Origin: Isotricha intestinalis
Lineage: Eukaryota; Ciliophora; Litostomatea; Vestibuliferida; Isotrichidae
DNA: 46,492 nt
Reading direction: 5' to 3'
Assembly (NCBI GenBank): GCA_023807065.1
Contig: JAJJLU010003607.1
Span: 1-46,492, forward strand
The translations under genes were made by a program, and so were the position numbers. Positions 37,059 to 46,028 of this stretch are shown in pieces (within the stretch, counting starts at the first letter, position 1; each line of letters opens with the position of its first letter). The notes beneath the pieces are model-generated. The model was given only the letters and a program-made list of their open reading frames with translations, was not told where the DNA came from and made no database searches.

Positions 37059-40000
37059 TTATTCATTTCCTAAAAATTGATATTGAAATGAATTAGGTTG
37101 CATAACAACATTATCAAAGCTTCTAATTTGAATTCCTTTAAAACCAATTTTCCCAAAAATATGAGAAATGGGTAATTTCCCATCAAATATCCCCCAAGTA
37201 GGATCAATAGGAATCCACTTATTATTAATTTTACAAAGACTCCAAACATGAGTTCCATCTCTTCCATCTTTAACTTCATTAATACAATAACCTGTTACAT
37301 ATAAAGCAGGAATTCCAAAACAATTTAATAATGCATTTAATAATATTGTATAATGTTCACATACTCCTTCTTTTTTTTCTAATATTTCACTTGCTGTTAA
37401 TATTTTACCTGAATAACTTAATTTATATTTCATTATTTTTTTAACATACTTTGATATTTTTATATGTTTCTCATCATTTGATTTATCTACTTGAAATATA
37501 TGATTTATTGTTGCTAGAAATTTTTCCTTGTTTTTTATTTCATCTTCAGGAGTTTTTATTTCTATATTCTTACTTATTTTATAATTTGATTTTGTTGAAT
37601 TTTCTAATGTTATTATATTTGAAAAATAACATTCTTTTACATTTAAATTTTTAAAAGTTATTTCATATTTATCATTTATTTTTTTTATTGTATCATTATC
37701 TATTTTATTTCCCATTGAACTTTCTATTTCATTTGATAATATTTTATTATTTCCTCCTTCAAATAAAACTGATGTTGAAAATGTTGTATTTTTTATATCA
37801 TTATCAGCAATAAATTTCTCAGTTAATGTTAATTTCCATTTTGCTTTTGTTAATGAAACTGCTATTTTTGTTATTAAACCTTCATCAGGAACTTTTCCTT
37901 CAAAAAACCACTTTTTATCTTTTTCAACTTCTGTAAATAATTTTTGTTTAAATTTAATTATTGTTAATTGCTCAGGACAAATTAAAGTAAATTTAGCATT
38001 TCTTTCAGCTAATAAAGAATTTAATCCAACATATAATTGATTATAAAATAAACTTCTATCTTTTCTTATTGATTTGTATTTAAAGTGAATTGGTAATTCT
38101 TCATTATTTTTTAATTTAAAATAAAAAGTCAATAAATGATCTTCAACAAGAGGATTTTTTTCAGGAATATCATTAATTTTTGAAAATAATATTTGAATAT
38201 CAGAATAAATATCAAATGTATAATACCATTTTGTATATGAAGAATCAGGTTTTAAACCTACTGCTTTTAATATACATTTTATTTCTACTTCTTGACCTCC
38301 ATCTTCTGTTAATATTGTTGTTTGTTCCCAATTGTTTTTTAAAAGTTCTGGTTGAAAAAATTCTTCTTCTTCTTCTTCTTCATTTTCATTTTCATTTTCA
38401 TTTGTTATTTGTTTGTTTTCTCTTTGTTTTTTTTTCATTAATTCTGAATTTATTTCTTCTTCTTCTTCTTCTATTTGCTTTGTTGGTTTTATAGTTACAT
38501 TTTTATTTAAAATGTTATTATTATTTGGAGCGGAATTTATTTTGTTGTTTAAAGCATTTGAAGTTATTGAATTTGATTTTTTGGGAAGATTTATATTTAA
38601 TTTAGTATTATTGTTTGAACTAGTTTCTGGAATATTATTTAATTTGTTCATATTGGAATTATTATTGTTTGAGTCAATTGATTTTTTATTTTCGTGAGAA
38701 TTAAAAGAATATAAGTCATTATTTTCGAAAAGAGAATTTTTATTGTAATTATCTATATTATTATTAAATTGATTTTCATTATTTAATTTTGAATATAATG
38801 AATTAATATTATTAAGGTCTGTATTATTATTTTCTGAATTTTTATTTCTGTTATAATTAAATATATCATTGTTAAATTCATTATTAAAAGAATTTTTATC
38901 ATTATTCTTTCGATTTTCTAATTCAGAAAAATCATATTTTTTTTCTTCTGAATTTTTATCATTGTTTTTATTTATTTTATTATAATATTCACATAAATCT
39001 TTTTCATAAAAACTTTTTGAATCTTTTAAATCAAATAATTTAGAATGAGTTAAAATTCTATTAGCTAATAAATTTTGTTTTTTTCCTGAACTTTGTAATT
39101 CTTTATTTTTATTAGTTTTTTCAATAGCAAAATTTAAAAATTTTTCAATTTTTGTTTTAACCTTTATTAACACTTCTTGAATATCTTTTTGATTATTAAC
39201 AATATTATCAACAGTATCATTAAAATTATTGGAATGTATTTGGAAATCATTTAAAATATTATTTGCAGATTTTAATAAATTATTAAGACCATTATCATTA
39301 TAATAATAAAATTTTTTTTGATTAATCTCTTCAAAAGTTTTATATAAATTTTTTTGAGTATTTTCCAAATTCTTTTTAATTTCTTTTTCAACCTTATTAA
39401 TATCATTTTCAATTTTAATTATCATTTCTTTTATACTATCAAATTCAACATATGTGGCTTCATCAAAATATTTAAAAAGTTCTGAATCAACTTGTTCTAA
39501 TTCTTTTAATTGATTTATATTTTCTTGAGTTTCATTTCTTAAAAATTGAATCAATTGAAATGATTCATATTCTTTATTATATTTTTCTTCTATCGTATCA
39601 TTTTTAGTTAATAAATTTATAAATTGATTTTCTATTTTTGTTTTTTCTTCATCAACTTCAATTAAAGTTCTATTTCCTCTATTATTATATAATCTTTGAT
39701 TTAAATAATTATTATTAGATGAATATTCATTTAAATAATTATTAAAAGATGAATATTGATTTAAATAATTATTAGTAGATAATAAATTATTTGATTCATT
39801 TTTATTGTCCTTTAATGGCTCTTTTATGGAATTATTTTGATTATTTCTTAATCTTTGATTATCTTTTTCTTCATTTTTTAATTTTAATTTTTCAATTTCT
39901 GATTTTAATGATTTTATTTCTTCTTGTAAATTTCGAATAGTTTCATTTTTTAATTCATTTTCTTTTTTCAATTTTTCCAAACTAATTATTTGTATTCTCA

Positions 40001-40562
40001 AATCAAGATTTTCTTTTTCTAAATTTTGATTTTTTTCTTTTAATTGAGTATTTGATTTTTTTATTTCATTCAGTTCTTTTTTTAATTTTTCATTATTTTC
40101 CATATTTTCAATTAAGGCAACAGCTTGACTATCAAATATTTCTTCCATTTTCGATGAATGAATAACACTTCTATTTCTAGCTTCTCTGGCCTCGACATTT
40201 CCTAAAGTTGGCCTATTGGATACTTTGTTTTGATTAATTCTCCTGTCATTATGATTAACCAAATTATTTCTCCTAATATTCAAATTATATTGATTTAGAA
40301 TATTATTATCATTTACAATAATTCTTTTTGGATTTTCATTTTTTCTATTGTTAATAATATTTAAATTGATGTCTCTAGAATAACCAATTTTTTGTTGATA
40401 ATTATAGTTATTACCATAACTTGGATTCTGAATTGGGTTTTGATTATTATAATTAATTGGTCTATAATTATTATAATTATTAAAATTGTTTTGATTATTA
40501 TAATTCTGCCTTTGATTTAATCTTTTTGGTTCAATTGAAGAAGGTCTATGAATCCTTGACAT
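37059..40562 (-). CDS. Coiled-coil protein with transglutaminase-like domain
   Basis: A 1167-residue protein. Residues 1-130 are Asn/Arg-rich; 140-240 form a coiled coil; 310-490 are helical; 500-720 are Asn-rich spacer. A beta-rich part (about 740-1000, KNNWEQTTILTEDGG onward, including WYYTFDIYSDI) precedes a C-terminal transglutaminase-like core. The catalytic triad is complete: Cys1068 in KKEGVCEHYTILLNALL, His1105 in GTHVWSLCKI and Asp1120 in IPIDPTWG. The core resembles the kyphoscoliosis-peptidase/TGc superfamily, whose members act as cysteine peptidases, transglutaminases or peptide N-glycanases. A TPxDE-like linker precedes it. No signal peptide, so probably cytosolic. The substrate cannot be told. 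The plus-strand frames inside are shadows. Confidence 0.85.
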   Translation of the reverse strand: MSRIHRPSSIEPKRLNQRQNYNNQNNFNNYNNYRPINYNNQNPIQNPSYGNNYNYQQKIGYSRDINLNIINNRKNENPKRIIVNDNNILNQYNLNIRRNNLVNHNDRRINQNKVSNRPTLGNVEAREARNRSVIHSSKMEEIFDSQAVALIENMENNEKLKKELNEIKKSNTQLKEKNQNLEKENLDLRIQIISLEKLKKENELKNETIRNLQEEIKSLKSEIEKLKLKNEEKDNQRLRNNQNNSIKEPLKDNKNESNNLLSTNNYLNQYSSFNNYLNEYSSNNNYLNQRLYNNRGNRTLIEVDEEKTKIENQFINLLTKNDTIEEKYNKEYESFQLIQFLRNETQENINQLKELEQVDSELFKYFDEATYVEFDSIKEMIIKIENDINKVEKEIKKNLENTQKNLYKTFEEINQKKFYYYNDNGLNNLLKSANNILNDFQIHSNNFNDTVDNIVNNQKDIQEVLIKVKTKIEKFLNFAIEKTNKNKELQSSGKKQNLLANRILTHSKLFDLKDSKSFYEKDLCEYYNKINKNNDKNSEEKKYDFSELENRKNNDKNSFNNEFNNDIFNYNRNKNSENNNTDLNNINSLYSKLNNENQFNNNIDNYNKNSLFENNDLYSFNSHENKKSIDSNNNNSNMNKLNNIPETSSNNNTKLNINLPKKSNSITSNALNNKINSAPNNNNILNKNVTIKPTKQIEEEEEEINSELMKKKQRENKQITNENENENEEEEEEEFFQPELLKNNWEQTTILTEDGGQEVEIKCILKAVGLKPDSSYTKWYYTFDIYSDIQILFSKINDIPEKNPLVEDHLLTFYFKLKNNEELPIHFKYKSIRKDRSLFYNQLYVGLNSLLAERNAKFTLICPEQLTIIKFKQKLFTEVEKDKKWFFEGKVPDEGLITKIAVSLTKAKWKLTLTEKFIADNDIKNTTFSTSVLFEGGNNKILSNEIESSMGNKIDNDTIKKINDKYEITFKNLNVKECYFSNIITLENSTKSNYKISKNIEIKTPEDEIKNKEKFLATINHIFQVDKSNDEKHIKISKYVKKIMKYKLSYSGKILTASEILEKKEGVCEHYTILLNALLNCFGIPALYVTGYCINEVKDGRDGTHVWSLCKINNKWIPIDPTWGIFDGKLPISHIFGKIGFKGIQIRSFDNVVMQPNSFQYQFLGNE

Positions 40563-40653
40563 ATTTATTTTTATTTAAAAAAAATGTATAAAAAAATGAA
40601 TAAAAAAACTATTACCTATAAAATCCAAAAAAAAAATAAAAATAAATTCCAAA

Positions 40654-41070
40654 AAAGACAAAATTCAAATTTAGGACACAATAAGACAAGAAATATTTTG
40701 AAGTAAATCAAGAGCATATTATTCAAATTCTGTATGTGTAATTACAATTTATGATATTATTGATAGAAATCTTTTGAAATGATGAAAATTAGATTGAAGA
40801 ATATATAAATAATTATCCAAAGCAGTTTTTTTTTTTAGTTGAAAATATAATTGATTTTAATAACAGAGATGCATCTTTTAAAGAAGGAAAATTTATTTCA
40901 TAAAAAAATAATATAATATTCTTTGAATCCTCTTCTAAAACTGGAATTGGAATTAATTATAATTTTTATTATAATACTTATTTGGAAATTTAAAAAAAAA
41001 CGAAATTTGATTCTTTTTTTTTAATTCTGGAATTAAAGAAATCAACAGGGAAATTGTAAAAAAGATGAGA
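40654..41070 (+). pseudogene. Decayed Rab-family small GTPase
   Basis: Two adjacent frames translate to pieces of a Rab from the G3 box onward. First frame: DTIRQEIF (from 40675; canonical DTAGQE), then SRAYYSNSVCVITIYDIIDRN (Rab 'SxxYYRNSxxVIxVYDITDR'). Second frame (from 40796): EEYINNYPKQFFFLVENIIDFNNRD (degraded NKxD box), KEGKFIS, a TAA at 40901, then KNNIIFFESSSKTGIGI (the G5 SAK box as SSK). A TAG sits where the Trp of the WDTAGQE box belongs, just before 40675, and further TGA/TAA codons and shifts occur. The P-loop and switch I are not found between 40563 and 40660, so the 5' end is lost. It is clearly a dead gene copy; the subfamily cannot be fixed. Confidence 0.75.
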
Positions 41071-41774
41071 ATAAAGAAAAAAAAAAAAGTTGAAATTTTT
41101 TAAAATGTTTATTTAATTATAAATTGAATTATAGATGAGTTTTATATTTTTATTAAATTTAATTGGAAATGATTGTTAAATAATTAATTTTTTATTTTTA
41201 TAATATTTTAAGTATATTTTTATACCAGATTTTAATAAATATATGGAAATAAACCAAAATAAAAATTAATATATTAATTAGAATTTAAAAAAATAAAAAG
41301 AATAAAAAATCCCAATTAAAAAAAAATAAATATTATCCCTTTTTATCCCAATATTCCCTTATACAATTAATAATTGTTTTATTGGGGTTTAAGATTTGGA
41401 TTTTGATTAAAATAAGATTCTAATAATTTTAATTAATTTTTTGTTTTAAATCATTTTATTATTAAATGTTTCTTTTTATTTATATATATTTCTTTTTCTT
41501 TTTTAATGTTTTAAAATATTTAATACTAAACAAAGTATAAATATAATAAATCCACCAACATAAATTAATGTTCCCTAAGGTATTTTTTAGTTAATGTTAA
41601 ATTCCTTAAAAAGAATTCTCTTTCATTTATTATTCCAATTCACCAAAAAATTTGTTTTAAATAAAAAAATATTTTAATTTCACATTATTATATAAATCTC
41701 TATTTTAGAAGAAAAATATTTAAAAGTCTTTTTTTAAAACCTCATAAAAATAAAAAAAACAAAAAACAATTATT
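41071..41774. other. Intergenic region
   Basis: About 700 nt without a supported gene. Between 41330 and 41390 a C-run/G-run pair (cccaata near 41349 and tattgggg near 41380) could fold into a short hairpin around the near-palindrome caattaataattg. Otherwise A/T-rich. Confidence 0.4.
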
Positions 41775-42443
41775 TTAAAAATTTTCCAATATCTTCACAT
41801 TCTTCTTCAATAATAGAATGAGCATTTTATATTCATGAAACTCAAAATTTTTAAATCCTAAAATTCTTTCATAGCTTTTTTTACTAACATTAATATCAAT
41901 AACATTATCATATAAACCATGAGCAGCAAAAACTTTAATATCTTTATTATTATCATTAATATTAGTTTGAGGAAATAAAACACCAGAACAAGAAATAATC
42001 CCTCCAAGTTTTTTTTCATAAGAAAAGCCAATATCTAAAGATAAACATGCACCTTGTGAAAAACCTCCAATAAAAATATTTTTATAATTCCCATTTAATA
42101 ATTTAACTTCTTCTTCAATAATATTTATTATTTTTATTTTATTTTTTTCAACATCTGAGTAATTATATGATTTTTCATCTCTAAATCCAGGTTCTAATAT
42201 ATCAAACCATGAAGTTGTTATTTGATTATTATATAAAGTGAATTTAACTTTTGGAGCACATAATAATATTATTTTGAAATTAAAAGGAATTGGACTTTCA
42301 TATGAGTTAAACATATCTAAATATCCTAAAGGTGAATCTCCTAATCCATGAAGCCATATTAATGTTTGAGTATGTGGTTTTACTATTGGTATTAAATATA
42401 TGTCGTTTTCTTTTTTTTCTTGTTTATAAGGCTTTGCATCCAT
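41770..42443 (-). CDS. Acyl-protein thioesterase/carboxylesterase, frameshifted at 3' end
   Basis: An alpha/beta-hydrolase of the APT1/LYPLA type, which removes palmitate from proteins. Motifs: LIWLHGLGDSPLGY (oxyanion region), LLCAPKVKFTLYNN, SWFDIL, the nucleophile elbow GGFSQGACLS with Ser129, and AAHGLYDNVI with Asp179. The continuous frame runs to a stop at 41775 and ends MLILLLKKNVKILENF, with no catalytic His. Reading one base back from Met207 gives AHSIIEEECEDIGKFLK and a stop at 41770, which is the expected His-containing C-terminus of the family. The length (about 223-225 residues) then matches APT. A single missing base near 41823 therefore separates Asp179 from its His. It is either a sequencing/assembly error or a fresh inactivating mutation. 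Confidence 0.85.
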
Positions 42444-42784
42444 TTTTTAATTTTTTTTTTTGAAAAGATATTTTTTTTTGATAAGAATTAAAAAATTTAA
42501 TTATTAATAAAATAAAGATAAAAATAGTTTTTCACTCTTTAAAAATGCAAAAGATATTGAATGAGTTTCTTTCAAATAATATAAATTATAATTTTTTATT
42601 TTTAACTGATATTACTTTAAATTTACATATTTAATAATATTTGATTTTTTTAAAATGTTTATTTACAATCAAATACATAAATAAAATATAAAGGTAAAAT
42701 TTGACATTTATCAAAAAATTTGAATATATAAAAGAAAAAGACATAATCCAAAAAAAAAGTTTTTAATAAATATTTAAAAATTCT
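42444..42784. other. Intergenic region
   Basis: A/T-rich stretch of about 340 nt between two minus-strand genes. No coding frame, RNA gene or repeat is visible. Confidence 0.5.
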
Positions 42785-43643
42785 TTAATTTTCACATTTA
42801 AAAGGCTTTAATAATTTATTAACAAAGCTTTCTTTTTTTATTTTTTTTTTATTTTTTTCATCTTTCATTTTTTCATTTTCATTTTCAGCTTTTTCTAAAA
42901 TTTTAAAGTATCATAAACATCATTAGAATTTAATTCATTAATATTATAAAAATTATAATATCCATTACTTTTTTTTACAAGAAGCTTTAGTTAATTCAAC
43001 AACATTAATTTCAACAAATTCTTTAATATCTTTTAAAAAAGAAGATTCATTCTTTTCTTCGTGTAAATTATTTTGATCTTGTTTAATAAAAGTCATATTT
43101 GAAAATTTAGATTATTATTTATATTATTATTATTATTATTTAAATTATTATTATAATAATTATTACTGTAGAATATATTATTATTATTTTTTTTATTTGG
43201 TAATTGATGATAAGAATTATTAATATTATTTTTAGAGTTTATATTAAATGTTGATTTATTTTTTTTTAAATTTTTTTCTTGATGATTCAACTGACTTTTG
43301 TTTTCTCTTTTTTTTTTTTTTTATTTTATTTGATTTTTGAAGTTTATTTACTAAATTATTAAAATAATCTTTTTTAGGATTATTATTGTAATTTTCGTTT
43401 TGATTTATTTCTAAATGCTCTTCATCACATAATAAGTTTGTGATTTTTGTTTTTTTTTATTAAAGATTTATAACCATTATCAATTTCTTTTTGTATTAAA
43501 CCTTCTTTTTCTTTTTTTTCTTTTAACATTCTTTGTCTTTAGGATTTATATTTAATATTTTTCCTTCTTTTAAAAAAAAAGTTTCCTGATGAATTTCTTG
43601 AGTTTTTAAAATTAGGATTTTTGTTAATATTTAAATATGACAT
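42785..43643 (-). pseudogene. Lys/Asn-rich gene broken at homopolymers
   Basis: From an ATG at 43643 the minus strand can be read as one Lys/Asn-rich protein of about 285 residues (beginning MSYLNINKNPNFKNSRNSS, passing through LCDEEHLEINQ, MNHQEKNLKKNKSTFNIN and MTFIKQDQNNLHEEKNE, ending NKLLKPFKCEN at the TAA at 42785). Doing so needs several one-base changes. Each break I can locate lies in or beside an A/T homopolymer. No domain is recognised. The composition resembles the intact unknown genes elsewhere in the window. It may be a real gene spoiled by homopolymer errors, or a recent pseudogene. Confidence 0.5.
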
Positions 43644-43961
43644 TTTTTTATGTTTTATTTTTTTTATTGTTATTTAAATAAATTTTTTGTGATTATTTAA
43701 TTAATTTTTTAGTGATTATGAAAGTTATTTTAAGATAAAAATATTTAGACATAATCATAAATATTAAATATTAATAAAATAAAAGATAAAAATATTAAAA
43801 TTAATTCTCTTTAGTATTTTCTATTAAAATCTTTATTTAATTATTTTCTCTTTAAAACAATTATAAATTTCTAATTTTTTAAAATATAAAGATATTTCTT
43901 TTAAATTATTTTAATCACTTAATATTATATAAAAAAATTTCTATTTTAATTCTTATTTGTT
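43644..43961. other. Intergenic region
   Basis: About 318 nt of A/T-rich DNA between two minus-strand genes, presumably a 3' end and a promoter. Nothing else is visible. Confidence 0.5.
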
Positions 43962-45071
43962 TTAATCTAAAATATCATAATAAATATTATAATATTCAAT
44001 TCTTTTATTCTTATGATATTTTTTAAATAAAGAAAGAATTATTAAAGCAATTAAAAAGTAAAATAAAATCCAAATATTAAGTTTAGACTTTAGAAAATCT
44101 TTATTATCTTCTTTTTCTTTAATCAAATAATTTTTATTCTTATCTAAATATAAATAAACTTCCTTTGTTTCTAAATTAAATTCTTTAAAATCAAATAAAT
44201 CTAAAAAATCCATTCCGAAAATAAATTTATCACAAAAAAAAGAATTTATAAATAATTTATAATGAGTATCATTTTTTCCTTTTAAAAAAGCATTATCTTT
44301 ATTTAAAGTAAAAATATTATTTCCAATTTTAAAAGAAATTTCAGGAAACAAATTTTTTTGTTCATTAAGTAAAGAATAAATATAAATGAAAAAGTAAAAA
44401 TCAAAATTATATCTTTCAACATTATAATTATTAAAAACAAGTTTTTTCATTTCTTTAAAAACTTTTTCAGGAAAACAAATTAAATGGTTTTTTCCTTCGT
44501 TAATTTCATAAAAAGATTCTTCTAAACTTACTTTAATTAAACTATTATTTCCATTATTAAATTTTATTTTCATTTCTGATATTAAATCATATTTTTGAAA
44601 AATAAATTTATTATAATTTTTAACTAATTTTTTAGGAGTTCCTCCAAAAAATTTATAAGATTCATTTAATTCATTTTTTCCAATTGAATAAATATAATTA
44701 TTAATATATTTAGTTTTATATAAAACTTCACAAATTAAAGGATTACATTCATCATTAATTATTCCTTCTAATTTAATAATTAGTTCTTTTTTATTTAAAA
44801 TATATTCTCTCTCTTTTGTTTTTTCTGGTAATTTAAATAATTTTAAATTATTTATTTTTGAGATATAACATTGAGAAAAAAAATAAGGGTAACATAAACC
44901 TGTTTCTTCTATTATTACATTAAAACCATAGTCTATTAATCCATTTTTTGTTTTAATATCTTTTATTATTCTTTGTTTTATATTTGGAATTTGTATTATT
45001 GAATTTTCTTCATAAGATAAGGAAAAAAACAATATAAATATAAAAAGAAAGTTTATCTTCATTTCAATCAT
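43962..45071 (-). CDS. Membrane-anchored pepsin-like protein lacking catalytic Asp
   Basis: A 369-residue protein with a signal peptide (about 1-21, KINFLFIFILFFSLSYEE) and a C-terminal membrane helix (about 333-349, IWILFYFLIALIILSLF) before a short basic tail: a type I membrane protein. The body follows the A1 aspartic-protease fold. The first active-site strand reads NVIIEETGLCYPYF (55-64; ETG in place of DTG). The second reads YEINEGKNHLICFPEKVFKEM (189-208; NEG in place of D-S/T-G, with the following LPxxxF-like segment kept). The C-lobe end IFGMDFLDLFDFKEFNLETKEVYLYLDK matches the 'hLGxxFLrxxxhxFDhxxxxVgh' signature. With both aspartates replaced, no protease activity is expected. The frame is intact. 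Met4 is an alternative start. Confidence 0.75.
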   Translation of the reverse strand: MIEMKINFLFIFILFFSLSYEENSIIQIPNIKQRIIKDIKTKNGLIDYGFNVIIEETGLCYPYFFSQCYISKINNLKLFKLPEKTKEREYILNKKELIIKLEGIINDECNPLICEVLYKTKYINNYIYSIGKNELNESYKFFGGTPKKLVKNYNKFIFQKYDLISEMKIKFNNGNNSLIKVSLEESFYEINEGKNHLICFPEKVFKEMKKLVFNNYNVERYNFDFYFFIYIYSLLNEQKNLFPEISFKIGNNIFTLNKDNAFLKGKNDTHYKLFINSFFCDKFIFGMDFLDLFDFKEFNLETKEVYLYLDKNKNYLIKEKEDNKDFLKSKLNIWILFYFLIALIILSLFKKYHKNKRIEYYNIYYDILD

Positions 45072-45367
45072 TAATTCTTTTTAAGGAATAAATATTTCTA
45101 AATTTTAATAAAAGTATATAATATAAATCTCTGTGATTATAATGTTATTATTTCAATATGAGTTAAAAGTAAGATCAAAAAAAACTTTTTAATATGTTAA
45201 AATACTTTTCCTTATAAAAATTTTAATTTAACTTATTTGTTTCAAGAAAAAATAATTTAATTGATTTCTAAATTATTTATTCATAATATTTTACTTTTTA
45301 TATTTTAAAAATAAAATAATTTAAAAGAAATAATAAATTATTGTGTGATAAAATAAAATCAAAAGAA
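45072..45367. other. Intergenic region between divergent genes
   Basis: A/T-rich, presumably the shared upstream region of the pepsin-like gene and the broken gene that follows. No other feature is visible. Confidence 0.4.
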
Positions 45368-45855
45368 ATGAAAGAAATTAATAATGAAGAAAATATTGAA
45401 ATTAAAATAAAAAATATTATCAAAGAAATTAAGAGATTAAAAGAAAAAAATCATTATCAGAAAACAAATAAAATAAAAAAGAAAATAAATTTCAAGATAT
45501 TCAAATATTAAATAAGATATTAACATATTAATTAATAATAATAAAGAAGAAATACAATATTTATGATTTATTTGAGAAAAGAAATAATATAAATGGATCG
45601 AATTTAACCATTATTTCTTTTTTATCAGAAAATAAAATTGAAAAAGTTAAATATTTGAAGAAATAATACTCTATTATATCCAAATAGATCATTACGAACA
45701 TATTTTATCTATTTCTTATTCTGATTCTCTTTCATATTTCTATGAAAATCATACTGTTTATTTAAGAAGTTGAAGAAGGTTTTAAAAGTGATGTTTTGAT
45801 TTTTCAAAATGAATTGTTTTCTATGGATAAAAAAATACTTTATTTTGAAAATTAA
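45368..45855 (+). pseudogene. Broken gene of unknown family
   Basis: Fragments of one protein lie in successive frames: MKEINNEENIEIKIKNII (from the ATG at 45368), then NIYDLFEKRNNINGSNLTII, then LYYIQIDHYEHILSISYSD with SLSYFYENHTVYLRS, then VEEGFKSDVLIFQNELFSMD ending ILYFEN at the TAA at 45853-45855. At least three or four shifts or stops separate them. The pieces have good codon patterns and keep their order, so this is a decayed or badly sequenced gene rather than chance. I do not recognise the family. Confidence 0.5.
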
Positions 45856-46028
45856 TAAAATTTAAAATACTATTATGTTATTTTAAAATTAAATTTTGAA
45901 TTTATATAAATAGTACAATAGTATATTTGAATCATATAAATTAATAAGAAATATTCAAAATTATAAAAATTAAAACATGTGTTTATAGATCATTTTTATA
46001 TTTAATTCGTAAAAATCTATTCACTTAA

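Noticed and set aside
38180..38697. Two overlapping plus-strand hydrophobic frames
   Set aside because: Shadows of the acidic Glu/Asn-rich linker in the transglutaminase-like gene on the minus strand.
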